Positions 1 to 9,229 of a stretch of DNA of 64,000 bases are shown piece by piece (the first letter of the stretch is position 1; each line of letters starts with the position of its first letter). The notes under the pieces are model-generated. The model did no database searches and was not told the origin of the DNA. It worked only from the letters and a program-made list of their open reading frames with translations. A program made the position numbers and the translations under genes. The DNA comes from Geothrix sp. 21YS21S-2 (GTDB lineage: Bacteria > Acidobacteriota > Holophagae > Holophagales > Holophagaceae), in NCBI RefSeq assembly GCF_030846775.1, contig NZ_CP132910.1:406001-470000 (forward strand). Reading direction: 5' to 3'.

Positions 1-309
1 AACCAGCTCGAATGCATTCGGGCCTTTTCCGAAACGGACTTCACGGACGACCTCCGGAAGATCGATGTGCCGGCCCTGATCATCCACGGGGACGATGACC
101 AGATCGTGCCCCTGGAGGCCGCGTCCCAGGCGGCCGCACGGCTGGTTCGGAACGCGGTGCTGGTGATCTACCGGGGCGGCTCCCACGGCCTGGCCGACAC
201 GATGGCGGACCGGCTCGATGAGGATCTCCTCGCCTTCGTGCGTAAGCACGCCTCTTCCTCGAACCGGTTCAGCTACGTGTCGGGCATGGAGGGGATCTCC
301 CAGCGCTGA
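1..309 (+). CDS. Alpha/beta hydrolase, C-terminal part (cut by window edge)
   Basis: The reading frame is open from base 1, so the gene starts outside the window. The visible residues read DVPALIIHGDDDQIVPLEAA and later GGSHGL, which are the acid-residue turn (D after HGD) and the catalytic-histidine loop of alpha/beta hydrolases of the non-haem chloroperoxidase/arylesterase type. The nucleophile elbow is missing because it lies upstream. An ATG at 67 is inside the domain and is not a real start. The substrate cannot be told from this fragment. Confidence 0.8.
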   Translation, partial: NQLECIRAFSETDFTDDLRKIDVPALIIHGDDDQIVPLEAASQAAARLVRNAVLVIYRGGSHGLADTMADRLDEDLLAFVRKHASSSNRFSYVSGMEGISQR

Positions 310-523
310 ACCCGGTGGCAGGCGGGGGGTGGGACGAATCGATCAGGATGAATGACGGGTACTCCAATCTGACGTGAAACCCAGGTCAACCCGGGGAGGA
401 TCCGGTGCCCGGCCCCACAGGATCCGTGCGCGGGTGGTCTTTTTGCGGCATTGGAACGGTTGTTGCCCTATTTTTGTCCGCAGCACTGTCCTCCTTGTCC
501 CTCTCCCCCCACGAGGCCCCCAG

Positions 524-2995
524 ATGGCGGAGTCCACGGATCGCGAACGAACCTTCGGGAAGCCGGCCATCGGATCCCCGAGGCGGGTCCTCCTGGCCGC
601 GATGCTCGGCCTGCTGATCCTCGCTCCCGCCTGCTCGGGAGGCGGCGGAGGGAAGGAGCCGGCGACCCCCGGTCCGCCGCCCGCGCCACCCGTCGCCGAT
701 GTCTACCTTCCCGCCTCCACCCACCCCGGGGACCACTGGATGAAGGCCAGCGTTCCCGATCAGGCCGGCATGACCTATCGTTGGTCGGTCGTCCCCGCCA
801 CCGCCTCGGGCGTCCTGGTCACCGGGGCTTCCGGCGCGGTGGTTGGCTTTGCCGCAGGCACGTCCCCCGGCACCTTCCAGGTCGAAGCCCAGGTCCAGGG
901 CCCGGCGGGCCAGTACGCCACCGGCTCCCGGACCGTGAGCATCCAGACGGGCACGTGGCTGGTGAAGAACGGCGGACCGGTCCACGTCCACGCCCATGGC
1001 TCGGCCACCCGCCTGTTAAGCGGGCGGGTGCTCGTGGCCGGCGGTCATGATGCCTATGGCCAGGCCCTGGCCGGCGCCGAGCTCTTCGATCCCGCAACCG
1101 GCACCTGGGCCGCCACCGCGAGCCTGGGGACGGCCCGGTGCTTCCACACGGCCACCCTGCTGGCGGATGGGACGGTCCTGGTCACCGGAGGGTCGGCTCC
1201 CAATGCGCTTCTGGCCAGCGCTGAAATCTACGATCCGGCGACGGCGACCTGGCGGGCCACGGCCAGCCTCGCCACCGCGCGCCAATTCCATACGGCCTGC
1301 CTGCTCCCCGATGGGAAGGTGATGGTGGCCGGAGGCGAGGGCTCCAGCGGGGCCCTCGCCTCCCTTGAAATCTACGATCCGGCTGCGGGCGCCTGGGGCG
1401 CTGGGCCCGCCATGGCCATCGCACGGGCGGCCCACTCGGCGACCGTGCTGCTGTCCGGGGCGGTGCTGGTGGCCGGCGGCATGGACACCCGGGGCAACCC
1501 TCTCGCCAGCGTGGAGCGCTTCGATCCCGCGGTCCGGAGCTGGGCCGAGGTCCGCCCGGGCCTGGCCTCGCCCCGCTGCTCCCACACGGCCAACCTCCTC
1601 CCCGGCGGCGCCGTCCTGGTGGCGGGGGGCGACGGGCCCGCCGGCGTCCTGGCCTCGGCGGAACGCTTCGACCCCGCTACGGGCCTCTGGGCGGCCGCTT
1701 CGCCCATGGGGACGCCGCGGACGGACCATACGGCCACGCTGCTTCCTGACGGTACCCTGGTGGCTGCAGGGGGCAACGACGACCACGGCACCCTGGGCAG
1801 CACCGAACGCTTCGACCCCCGTTCAGGGACCTGGGCCGCCCTGCCGCCCCTGGGCACCGCCCGCGGCGGCCACACGGCCGTCCTGCTCGCCGACGGGACC
1901 GTCCTGGTGACCGGCGGGGAGGGACCCACCGGCGCCCTTTCCAGCGCCGAACGCTTCGGCGCGGGTGTCTGGACCCCCGCCCCGCAAGGCACGGGCACGG
2001 CCCGCGCCTACCACACCGCCACCCTGCTGGAGGACGGCAGGGTCCTCGCGGTGGGAGGCCTGGGTCTGGACACCGACTACCAGCTCCTGGCCAGCGCCCA
2101 GATCTATGATCCCGCGACGGGGTTCTGGAGTGGCACGCCCGGGCTCGCCACCGCCCGGCTCCGCCACACGGCCACGCGCCTTCCCGGCGGCAAGGTGCTC
2201 GTCGCAGGAGGCGGGGGCGATGCCGGGGCCCTGGCCAGCGTTGAGCTATTCGATCCCGCCCTGGGGACCTGGAGCCCGGCGGCCCCCATGGGCGCGGCGC
2301 GCACCGGCCACACCGCCACCCTGCTGTCCAGCGGCAAGGTGCTGGTGGCGGGAGGCACGGATACCTTCGACACCGCCCTGTCCGGAGCCGAGCTCTATGA
2401 TCCGGCCTCGGGCGTCTGGAGCGAGGCCCCTGGCATGGGAACGGCCCGCAGCGGCCACACCGCCACCCTGCTGCCGGATGGCCGGGTCCTCGTCGCGGGC
2501 GGCGAAGCGGCCCTCGGGGCCCTGGCCAGTGTCGAGCTGTTCGACCCCGGCACCGGGGCCTGGACCGCGGATCCCCATGGCCTCGGCACGGCCCGCACCG
2601 GCCATACGGCCACGCTCCTGGCCGACGGCCGCGTCCTGGTGGCCGGCGGCCTGGGCAGCGCCGGGCAGGTCCTGGCCGGCGCGGAAGTCTACGACCCGGC
2701 CTCCGGGACCTGGAGCGCCACGGGGAGCCTTGGCACGGCCCGCCTCTACCATGCGGCGACGCTGCTCCCCGGGGGGAAGGTGCTGGTTTCGGGCGGTTGG
2801 GAGGCCTGGGGCCTCCTGGTCTCCACCGAGGTGTACGATCCGGCCCTGGGCACCTGGAACCCCACCGGGGACCTGGCCTCGGGGCGGATGTACCACACGG
2901 CCACCCTGCTGGCGGACGGCACCGTCCTGGCCACCGCGGGCGCGGGGGGTGACACCGTCACCGAAATCCACATGCCCGCCGTTCCGCACCCCTGA
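524..2995 (+). CDS. Kelch-like beta-propeller lipoprotein
   Basis: The frame is open from 374, but ATG 524 puts a signal peptide (RRVLLAAMLGLLILAPAC) near the N-terminus with a lipobox ending in Cys, followed by a Gly-rich linker; this start is preferred. After an Ig-like segment (about residues 50-140) come about 14 copies of a ~50-residue unit of the form GTAR..HTATLLxDGxVLVAGG..SAELFDPATGTW, the Kelch/galactose-oxidase central-domain repeat. This predicts a lipid-anchored, exported beta-propeller, probably two propellers of about seven blades. The repeats are so alike that recent internal duplication is likely. No catalytic motif was seen; a binding or surface role is inference. Confidence 0.85.
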   Translation: MAESTDRERTFGKPAIGSPRRVLLAAMLGLLILAPACSGGGGGKEPATPGPPPAPPVADVYLPASTHPGDHWMKASVPDQAGMTYRWSVVPATASGVLVTGASGAVVGFAAGTSPGTFQVEAQVQGPAGQYATGSRTVSIQTGTWLVKNGGPVHVHAHGSATRLLSGRVLVAGGHDAYGQALAGAELFDPATGTWAATASLGTARCFHTATLLADGTVLVTGGSAPNALLASAEIYDPATATWRATASLATARQFHTACLLPDGKVMVAGGEGSSGALASLEIYDPAAGAWGAGPAMAIARAAHSATVLLSGAVLVAGGMDTRGNPLASVERFDPAVRSWAEVRPGLASPRCSHTANLLPGGAVLVAGGDGPAGVLASAERFDPATGLWAAASPMGTPRTDHTATLLPDGTLVAAGGNDDHGTLGSTERFDPRSGTWAALPPLGTARGGHTAVLLADGTVLVTGGEGPTGALSSAERFGAGVWTPAPQGTGTARAYHTATLLEDGRVLAVGGLGLDTDYQLLASAQIYDPATGFWSGTPGLATARLRHTATRLPGGKVLVAGGGGDAGALASVELFDPALGTWSPAAPMGAARTGHTATLLSSGKVLVAGGTDTFDTALSGAELYDPASGVWSEAPGMGTARSGHTATLLPDGRVLVAGGEAALGALASVELFDPGTGAWTADPHGLGTARTGHTATLLADGRVLVAGGLGSAGQVLAGAEVYDPASGTWSATGSLGTARLYHAATLLPGGKVLVSGGWEAWGLLVSTEVYDPALGTWNPTGDLASGRMYHTATLLADGTVLATAGAGGDTVTEIHMPAVPHP

Positions 2996-3011
2996 ACCCC
3001 CGGATGGGCGT

Positions 3012-3245
3012 CTACTTGGTTGTGCGGCCTGCCACCATCCCGGGACGCATCCGGTGCTGCTCCACATTCAAGCGCTTCCGGTCCCTGGTCTCGGCGAAGT
3101 GGATGGACGTGCAATCGACGCAGATTCCCTGGGCGTAGGTCTCGCGCCCCTGGGGACGCCTTTCCTCCACCCACTCCTGGCCGGTCCAGATGCGGGCGCA
3201 CCACGCACACCGGGATGAGATGAAGGCATGCCTTGAATTCCACAT
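3012..3245 (-). CDS. Small Cys-rich (zinc-binding-like) protein
   Basis: A 77-residue frame from ATG 3245. It contains CAWCARIW, a Trp-containing stretch, and then YAQGICVDC. The pattern CxWCxxI...W...T/AxGICxDC is seen in small metal-binding-like proteins and at the ends of some signalling proteins. The four cysteines suggest a zinc site. The gene points towards the Kelch lipoprotein and has no operon partner. The frame can be extended upstream to 3308, but that part is low-complexity and unlikely. Function unknown. Confidence 0.5.
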   Translation of the reverse strand: MWNSRHAFISSRCAWCARIWTGQEWVEERRPQGRETYAQGICVDCTSIHFAETRDRKRLNVEQHRMRPGMVAGRTTK

Positions 3246-3528
3246 GGGGACCCTCCTGGAGGGATGACCGGAAAAGGGGCCGTTTCCGGGCGGCGGTGAG
3301 GTATTCACCTGATTGGACGGGAAAGCCTTCGCAGGGTTGACCCCCCTGAGTGCGAAGGCTGTGCCAAACGCCTACCTGGATGGGAATCAAGGATTAACTA
3401 CTCAAGGCCGTCCCTCGCAGGTCCGGGTCGATCAAAGTGAAGGCCGACCCCATCAGACTGGATTCGAGGCGATTGGCCAGGAACCTGCTCCAGCAGGGTT
3501 TCCAGGTTCCTGACCTGCAGCCGTAGGA

Positions 3529-3732
3529 GTGATCCCGATGGACGAAATTCCCGAATCGGAACGCGAGGAGATCGACCAGAACATCCAGGCCGTCCTGGGG
3601 TCCTATTTGATGATGAACGCCGTCCCTCTTCCCCGCCGCCTGGGGCCGGCCGGCCCATGCCAGGATCGGGGCCGGCCCGGAAAGCCCTCACGGGCCCGAC
3701 ACCGTGGCGGACGTGGCACGGCCCATGCATAG
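3529..3732 (+). CDS. Possible short ORF of unknown function
   Basis: A 67-codon frame with MDEIPESEREEIDQNIQAVL near its start and a purine-rich stretch (gtaggag) upstream. The first 30 residues look like a helical protein, but the rest is Arg/Gly/Pro-rich and looks like a chance frame, so it may be a truncated gene. The remaining sequence between 3246 and 3801 shows no other supportable gene. Confidence 0.2.
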   Translation: MIPMDEIPESEREEIDQNIQAVLGSYLMMNAVPLPRRLGPAGPCQDRGRPGKPSRARHRGGRGTAHA

Positions 3733-3801
3733 ACCCAGATGAGGCCGCGCCCCGCACGGCCCCAAAACCGCTCCAACCCGTCACCCTTCCCGGATGTGTC
3801 C

Positions 3802-4500
3802 ATGAAAATCCTGATGGTTCTCACCTCGCACGACCAGCTCGGCGCCACCGGCAGGAAGACCGGCTTCTGGCTGGAGGAATTCGCAAGCCCCTACTACGCC
3901 TTCCTGGACGCGGGCGTCGCCGTCACCCTCGCCTCGCCCCGAGGGGGCCAGCCGCCCCTGGATCCCAAGAGCGATGACGCCTCCGCCGAGACCGCCGCCA
4001 CCCGGCGCTTCAAGGCCGACCCGGCCGCCCAGGCCCAGCTGGCGGACACCCGCCCCCTGTCGGGCGTGGACCCCGCCGGCTTCGACGCCGTGTTCTATCC
4101 GGGCGGCCACGGCCCCCTGTGGGACCTGGCCGAGGACGCCTCCTCCATCGCGCTCATCGAGGCCATGCTGGCCGCCGGAAAGCCCGTGGCCGCCGTCTGC
4201 CACGCGCCGGGGGTGTTCCGCCATGCCCGGACCCCCAAGGGCGAATCCATCCTCCAGGGCCGGTCCGTCACCGGCTTCTCCAATGCGGAGGAGCTCGCGG
4301 TGGGCCTGGACGGCATCGTGCCCTTCCTGGTGGAGGACATGCTCAAGGAGAAGGGCGGGGCGTATAGCTGCGAACCCGAATGGCAGCCCCACGTGATGAC
4401 CGATGGCTTACTCATAACAGGCCAGAATCCGGCTTCATCCGAACCCGCGGCCAAGACGCTGCTCCTGAGCCTCACCCCGGTGCCGTCCTTCGGCCGCTGA
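3802..4500 (+). CDS. DJ-1/PfpI family (Hsp31-like) class I glutamine amidotransferase-fold protein
   Basis: 232 residues from ATG 3802, chosen because MKILMVLTSHD is the usual first strand of the family; the frame upstream has no family similarity. The nucleophile elbow AVCHAPG carries the Cys, and YPGGHGPLWDL matches the conserved glycine-rich loop. Length and the inserted segment between strands resemble Hsp31/YDR533C-type members, which act as glyoxalase III-like or protein-repair enzymes and chaperones. Which activity applies here cannot be decided. It is single-gene, followed by a long inverted repeat. Confidence 0.85.
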   Translation: MKILMVLTSHDQLGATGRKTGFWLEEFASPYYAFLDAGVAVTLASPRGGQPPLDPKSDDASAETAATRRFKADPAAQAQLADTRPLSGVDPAGFDAVFYPGGHGPLWDLAEDASSIALIEAMLAAGKPVAAVCHAPGVFRHARTPKGESILQGRSVTGFSNAEELAVGLDGIVPFLVEDMLKEKGGAYSCEPEWQPHVMTDGLLITGQNPASSEPAAKTLLLSLTPVPSFGR

Positions 4501-4553
4501 TTCCTTGCGGTCGTGTCCTCCCTGAAATGACTGAATTTAAAGTCTTTTATCGA

Positions 4554-4678
4554 CGAGCCTCGGCCCCTCGGCCACCTCGGCGATGCTTTTTTTATTCCAG
4601 TTGCGGCGCAATGCCATCGCGCGCCGGAGGGGAGTGAAACAAATGGCATCGCCGAGGCAGCCGAGGGGCCGAGGCTCG
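4554..4678. repeat. Long inverted repeat (33-bp arms, ~60-bp loop)
   Basis: Bases 4554-4586 are the reverse complement of 4647-4678 apart from about two mismatches in the middle. The left arm is followed by a run of seven T. It lies between the DJ-1 gene and the kinase gene. It could be a terminator-like structure or a small palindromic mobile repeat. No second copy was noticed in the window. Confidence 0.7.
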
Positions 4679-4797
4679 CCGAGGAGAAGAGTGCCCCATG
4701 ACCCTCGCCTTGGAGAATAATGAACCTGGACGGGATTGGCCAAGGCGTGCGGTTCCCGCCCCGACGACCTTCTCCTGTCCCGTAAGCAAGGATCGCG

Positions 4798-7071
4798 ATG
4801 CCCCTTTCCCCCCCAGCCCCCGACCCGTCCAGGATGCAGCCCTGGTGGGAGGCCGTGGCGGCCTCCCCGCTGCCCCTGGCCATGGTGGACCACGCCACGG
4901 GCAACCTGCTCCAGGTGAACCCGGCCTACGCAACGGCCCGGGGCTACACGCCCGAGGAGATGGCCGGCATGAACCTGGGCCGGATCCTCGGCCCGCCCAT
5001 GTCGGCACGGCAGGACGAGATCCGCCGGGAGCTGGAGATCCACGGCCACGCGGTCTTCGAGGCCACCAACCTGCGCAGGGACGGCAGCGCCTTCCCGGTC
5101 CTCGTGGACGCGACCCTGGTGCGCGATCCCGACGGCACGCCGCGCTCCCGCATCGTCTACGCCCGGGACCTCACCGAGATCAAGAAGGCCGAGGCCGCGC
5201 GCCAGAAGGACGCCGCCTTCCTGCGGACCCTCCTGGACACCCTCCCCGACCTGGTCTGGCTCAAGGACCCCGACGGCGTCTACCTGGAGTGCAACCACCG
5301 CTTCGAGCGGTTCTTCGGGGCGCCCAAGGCGGAGATCCTGGGCCGCACCGACTACGACTTCGTGGACCGGGACCAGGCGGACTGCTTCCGGGCGCAGGAC
5401 CGCCTGGCCCTGGCCACCGGCGCCCCCACGGCCAACGAAGAGGAGATCACCTTCCGGGACGACGGCCACCGGGAATCCCTGGAGACCATCAAGACCCCCA
5501 TCTTCGGCGCGGATGGACGCCCCATGGGCGTGCTGGGCATCGGCCGGGACATCACGGCCCGCAAGCGGGCCGAGGACCGGATGCGGGTCAGCGAGGAGAA
5601 GTACCACCAGGCCTTCCACAACTCCCCCCTCCTGGCCTCCCTGAGCCGCAAGGAGGACGGCCGCCTCCTGGAGGTCAACGACCGCTACTGCCAGGCCCTC
5701 GGGTTCTCCCGGGAGGAGGTCCTGGGGCGGACCTCCGTGGAGCTGGGGATCCTTTCGCCGGAGGTGCGGGCCCGGATGATCGAGGCCCTGGGAACCCGCG
5801 GGAGCGTGCAGAACCTGGAACTGCCCGTGGGCACGCGGGACGGCCACACCTTCCCCTGCCTGTTCTTCGCCGAGGCCTTCCGGGTGGGTTCCGACCAGCT
5901 CCTCCTGGTCATGGCCCTGGATATCCGGGAGCGCCACGCGGCCGAGGACCTGCAGCGCAAGCTGGACGCCGAGCTCCACCAGATGCAGAAGCTGGACAGC
6001 CTGGGCAGCCTGGCCAGCGGCGTGGCCCACGACATGAACAACGTCCTGGGGGCCATCCAGGCCCTGACCGAGACGGTGGCCGGGCGCGTCGAAGGCGACG
6101 CCTTCCTGGACGGGCGGCTGGGCCTCATCGTCCGGGCCTGCCACCGGGGCCGCGACCTGGTGAAGGGCCTGACCCACTTCGCCCGCAAGGACCTGCGCGA
6201 GCCCGAATCCCTGGACCTGAACGCCATGGTGGCCGAGGAGATGGAACTCCTGGCCCGCACCACCCTGCAGAAGGTGCATCTGGTCATGGACCTGGAGCAG
6301 AACCTGCCCCGGGTGATGGGCGAAGGGGGCACGCTGTCCAGCGCGCTCATGAACCTGTGCGTGAACGCCGTGGACGCCATGCCCGGGGGCGGCACCCTGA
6401 CCCTGCGCACGCGGGTGGTGCCGCCGGACACGGTCGAGGTGCAGGTGGAGGATTCGGGGGAAGGCATGAACGAGGCCGTGCTGGCCCGCGCGCTGGAGCC
6501 GTTCTACACCACCAAGCCCATCGGCAAGGGCACCGGCATGGGGCTGTCCATGGCCTATGCCACCCTCAAGGCCCACGGCGGCAACCTGTCCATCCGGAGC
6601 GCGCCGGGGCAGGGCACGCAGGTGACCCTCAGCCTGCCCGCGGGGCCCGCCCAGGCCGAGGCCGCGCCGGTCCCCGAACCCGAGCCGCTCCCCTCCGGTC
6701 CCCTGCGGATCCTCCTGGTGGACGACGACGCCCTGATCCTGTCGACGATCCCCGACCTCATCGAGGTCCTGGGCCACGCCGTGGCCACCGCCGCCTCGGG
6801 CCAGGCCGCCCTGGACCGCATCGCCTCGGCCGACGACCTGGACCTGGTGATCCTCGACCTGAACATGCCCGGCATGAACGGCGTCGACACCCTCAAGGGC
6901 CTCCGTCAGCTTCGTCCGCGTCTGCCGGTGCTCATGGCCACGGGCTTCCTGGACGAGGAGACGGGGGAGATCCTGCTTCGGGACGGCCGCGCCCTGAGCA
7001 TCCTCAAGCCCTTCTCCAAGGCCCACCTGGGACGGAAGATCACCGAGATCGGGGAGTTGGGGCGGCGCTGA
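4798..7071 (+). CDS. PAS-PAS-PAS hybrid sensor histidine kinase with receiver domain
   Basis: 757 residues, with no membrane segment seen, so probably cytoplasmic. Order: PAS about 18-125, PAS about 135-260, PAS about 265-385, dimerisation/phosphoacceptor helix with His about 411 (SGVAHDMNN), HATPase_c with N box (NLCVNAVDAMP) and G boxes (GEGMNE, GKGTGMGLS), and a C-terminal receiver with DDD and acceptor Asp about 687 (LVILDLNMPGMNG). The receiver suggests phosphorelay to a separate Hpt or feedback control. It is a close paralogue in design and motifs of the kinase at 14110-16470. Start ATG 4798 is just upstream of the first PAS; earlier in-frame sequence is not conserved-looking. Signal unknown. 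Confidence 0.9.
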   Translation: MPLSPPAPDPSRMQPWWEAVAASPLPLAMVDHATGNLLQVNPAYATARGYTPEEMAGMNLGRILGPPMSARQDEIRRELEIHGHAVFEATNLRRDGSAFPVLVDATLVRDPDGTPRSRIVYARDLTEIKKAEAARQKDAAFLRTLLDTLPDLVWLKDPDGVYLECNHRFERFFGAPKAEILGRTDYDFVDRDQADCFRAQDRLALATGAPTANEEEITFRDDGHRESLETIKTPIFGADGRPMGVLGIGRDITARKRAEDRMRVSEEKYHQAFHNSPLLASLSRKEDGRLLEVNDRYCQALGFSREEVLGRTSVELGILSPEVRARMIEALGTRGSVQNLELPVGTRDGHTFPCLFFAEAFRVGSDQLLLVMALDIRERHAAEDLQRKLDAELHQMQKLDSLGSLASGVAHDMNNVLGAIQALTETVAGRVEGDAFLDGRLGLIVRACHRGRDLVKGLTHFARKDLREPESLDLNAMVAEEMELLARTTLQKVHLVMDLEQNLPRVMGEGGTLSSALMNLCVNAVDAMPGGGTLTLRTRVVPPDTVEVQVEDSGEGMNEAVLARALEPFYTTKPIGKGTGMGLSMAYATLKAHGGNLSIRSAPGQGTQVTLSLPAGPAQAEAAPVPEPEPLPSGPLRILLVDDDALILSTIPDLIEVLGHAVATAASGQAALDRIASADDLDLVILDLNMPGMNGVDTLKGLRQLRPRLPVLMATGFLDEETGEILLRDGRALSILKPFSKAHLGRKITEIGELGRR

Positions 7072-7150
7072 GGGCCTCTTCAAGAACCCTGATGGGTAAC
7101 GGCTTGGGCGGCAGCGCCACCCCAGGGTGGCCCGGCGGGAAGCGCAGGGA

Positions 7151-7579
7151 TCAGGGCTTGGGAAGAGCTGTCGGGGGCTGCTTTTCCCAGTCTGCAAGTT
7201 TCAGCCCCCTGATACGCCCGAAGTGTTTCGTGTTGCCGGTGACCACAACCTTGGCTTGAGCCATAGCCGTGGCAGCGATGATGGCATCTTCCGTTTCGAT
7301 GCGGTTTCCCTGCTTGCGGAGGCTGGCATCCAACTTGGCCCATTGAATCGCTTCGTCTCTGCCGAAGGACAGAACCGGGATCGGTCTTAAAAAGGCCTCG
7401 AGCCTTGCCCGTTCAACATCCGGCTTGTCGGCCAGGTGCGCGCCCAGGACTAATTCACCCAACGTCATTGAGGACACGGCAACGGAGTTCAAGGGAACAC
7501 TGCTAAGAGCTTTGATCGCCCACGGCTTGCGACGCAGACATGCGATGCAGAAATTTGAATCGAGGAGGAAGCCGGCCAT
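7151..7579 (-). CDS. vapC: VapC-type PIN-domain ribonuclease toxin
   Basis: 142 residues. LLDSNFCIACL carries the first acidic residue of a PIN domain (usually D-T-N; here D-S-N), GELVLGAH the second acid, ETEDAIIAATA the third, and VVTGNTKHFGRI the conserved end. Together they make the Mg-dependent RNase fold of VapC toxins. The ATG overlaps the vapB stop (ATGA at 7578-7581), as is normal for coupled toxin-antitoxin operons. VapC toxins cleave initiator tRNA or rRNA; the target here is unknown. Confidence 0.93.
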   Translation of the reverse strand: MAGFLLDSNFCIACLRRKPWAIKALSSVPLNSVAVSSMTLGELVLGAHLADKPDVERARLEAFLRPIPVLSFGRDEAIQWAKLDASLRKQGNRIETEDAIIAATAMAQAKVVVTGNTKHFGRIRGLKLADWEKQPPTALPKP

Positions 7580-7851
7580 CAGAGTCTGCCCTTCTCGCCG
7601 AAAAGGCGCTTCATCCTGTCGCCGGCAGGCGCCCTTTCGGGAAGTTCGATGCTCGAGGGTTCCCAGCTATCGAAGTAACCCAGGGGCCACCCAAGGGTGT
7701 CCGCATGCCGGAGTACCAGGGCTTCGCCATCGCGGAAAGCCACCACTCTTTCTCCAGGTTCGAAGCCCAGGGCCTTGGGCAGGCGAAGGGCGGCTGAATT
7801 GCCGGATTTGAAGATCGTGAGTTCGAGGGGTTCGGGTTTTGAAGTGGCCAT
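7579..7851 (-). CDS. vapB: VapB-type antitoxin, AbrB/MazE fold
   Basis: 90 residues. LTIFKSGNSAALRLPKALG is the swapped-hairpin AbrB/MazE DNA-binding motif at the N-terminus, and the C-terminal part (RMKRLFGEKGRL) is the usual toxin-wrapping tail. It precedes vapC with a 4-base overlap. A good ribosome site (GGAGG) lies just upstream, and a repeated palindrome at 7871-7891 is the likely autoregulatory operator. Confidence 0.92.
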   Translation of the reverse strand: MATSKPEPLELTIFKSGNSAALRLPKALGFEPGERVVAFRDGEALVLRHADTLGWPLGYFDSWEPSSIELPERAPAGDRMKRLFGEKGRL

Positions 7852-7870
7852 GGAATGCCTCCAAGAGAAT

Positions 7871-7891
7871 GTATATACCTGAAGTATATAC
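7871..7891 (-). promoter_or_regulatory. Probable VapB operator / vapBC promoter region
   Basis: Two copies of the self-complementary octamer GTATATAC, separated by 5 bases, lie 20 bases upstream of the vapB start. AbrB-fold antitoxins bind such palindromes to repress their own operon. The AT-rich core also resembles a -10 region. Confidence 0.65.
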
Positions 7892-8362
7892 TGTCAAGGA
7901 GGCATGTGCCCCGGATGCTCGAGGGCTCATTGTGGTGGAGAATCTGGAACGGCCAAGTGCATAATGGATGCGCTGTGGGCGCTACCGCTGACTCGAGTCG
8001 GTCTGGCGGCACCTAGGTTGAAGGAGGGCGGCTTTACTGAAAGAAACGCGGGGTCGGGCGACGACATTTAAGCTGCGAGTCCTGGCAGTTCGAAGCGTGG
8101 TTTCGGACGCGGCTCCAAGACGAAACGTTTCCCCCTGTGCCTGCATGAGCCCCCGAACTTCGGTGAAGAACGCCGCTGGCCGAGATCTTGATGGTGACGC
8201 GGGGATGCCCCGACACCACTTTTCCCAGGAGCCTCGAGATGCCTGTTAGGAAAGTTCGAAGAAGTACTGATAATAGGGTAGTTGCAGAATGGAGCGGTAA
8301 GTCTGGCTGGCTGGCCCGCCCCATGACTTTCAGCGACCGTGGCGCTCCTTGGGGGGCAGAGG
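7892..8362. other. Intergenic stretch with no supportable gene
   Basis: About 470 bases between the vapBC promoter and the isolated attC-like site. No frame with credible protein features on either strand and no RNA gene recognised. Confidence 0.5.
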
Positions 8363-8526
8363 GTCTAACGCCGAAGTTGGGTCGGCCCCAACCTGGCGGT
8401 GCGAACGGGCCGAAGTTGAGTCGGCCCCACCCTAGCGGCACGAACGGAGGAGAAGGAGGTTTGGATAGATGCTACCTCGAAGGGATAAGGTCAACATGGG
8501 ATCCGACCGCGAACGCGGAGTTAGGA
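8363..8526 (-). repeat. Isolated attC-like site, family A, with internal duplication
   Basis: Starts with GTCTAAC and ends with GTTAGGA, with the family A inner arms (GTCGGCCCCAACC on the left; a decayed partner on the right). The left arm is duplicated (8372-8408 and 8410-8447), making the site about 40 bases longer than others. It lies 3' of the brnA at 8566-8790, exactly where the attC of a minus-strand cassette should be, and about 32 kb from the main array. Confidence 0.75.
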
Positions 8527-8565
8527 CCGGCGCGCCATAATGACCATGTTGGTGCGACTCTCTGA

Positions 8566-8790
8566 CTACGGTTGTGCCGGCCAGCCGATATGGACCTTGC
8601 GGTGCTGGGCAATACAATCACGAAGATACAAGTTGATCAGGCTTTGGTAGGGAACCCCGGCCTCGGTTGCCATGTTCTTGAAATACAGGACGACATCCTC
8701 GGAGAGCCTCATGGTCACAGGCCTCTTCAGCTTGGAGGCGTAGGGGTTCTTCCGTGATTTCAACTTGGAGAGATCGTATTCCGTTTTCAT
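8566..8790 (-). CDS. brnA: BrnA-type antitoxin (CopG-like)
   Basis: 74 residues; KRPVTMRLSEDVVLYFKNMA and GVPYQSLINLYLRDC form the ribbon-helix-helix of BrnA antitoxins. The start overlaps the stop of the broken brnT (ATGA). It resembles the intact brnA at 48579-48812 (shared PYxxLINLYLR core) but is clearly a different allele. With its toxin gene disrupted it is an orphan antitoxin that may still be expressed from another promoter. It is followed by an attC-like site. Confidence 0.88.
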   Translation of the reverse strand: MKTEYDLSKLKSRKNPYASKLKRPVTMRLSEDVVLYFKNMATEAGVPYQSLINLYLRDCIAQHRKVHIGWPAQP

Positions 8791-8911
8791 GATTCCTCAC
8801 CTCCATAGAAGGTGCTCTCGCGTTTGGTGGCTCGGCGTGCAGAAATAATGTGGAGGACGTTCCCGGATTCTCTTGCACAGTGGCATACAAGGAGGAGCCT
8901 TGCTTGTGCGC
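8787..8911 (-). pseudogene. brnT: brnT toxin gene, 3' fragment
   Basis: Reads ARLLLVCHCARESGNVLHII and then SARRATKRES, the C-terminal strand and helix of BrnT toxins, ending in an ATGA overlap with brnA. The 5' part lies at 10931-11090. Joining the two (125 + 160 bases) gives exactly 95 codons in one frame, which shows that the gene was intact before about 2 kb of insertion DNA (8916-10930) entered. TAAG is found at both outer junctions. Confidence 0.9.
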
Positions 8912-8913
8912 TA

Positions 8914-9182
8914 AGAGGGTGTCTGCTAAAAGGAAGGCCCCGCGACGGCGTCCAGAGGCCCGATTATCGGGCGCAAGGCCCGCAGGAAGTATAAGTGATA
9001 CTTTCAAGGGTCTTGCACACGAGAAGCGGGCCTCTGGGCGCCGCCCTACGGGTGATGGCAGCGGCCACGGCAGTCCAGCGTTCCACTCGTCGACCGATTA
9101 CCCGAATCGCTCTCCTCGCGGGCCTTGGCCTGCCATGGCCGGTGCCATCATCGCGGGGCCTTCCTTTTAGCAGACACCCTCT
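8914..9182. mobile_element. MITE-like element with 32-bp terminal inverted repeats
   Basis: Bases 8914-8945 and 9151-9182 are near-perfect inverted repeats (outer end AGAGGGTGTCTGC). A second, inner inverted pair is at about 8948-8965 and 9029-9044. No coding capacity. The ends resemble those of IS5-group elements, so it may be a non-autonomous derivative; this is a guess. It abuts the IS1111-type element and the brnT break. Confidence 0.7.
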
Positions 9183-9229
9183 GATATGTATTGGCCTGTC
9201 AAGGCTGGCAGCCAACTATTTCTCTTTTC

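Noticed and set aside
524-2995. Long opposite-strand frames across the Kelch gene
   Set aside because: They mirror the repeat period and GC-rich codon pattern of the real gene; composition is Arg/Gly/Pro with no family features.
8034-8441. 135-codon minus-strand frame
   Set aside because: Its start lies within the attC copy, and the rest has no ribosome site or family similarity.
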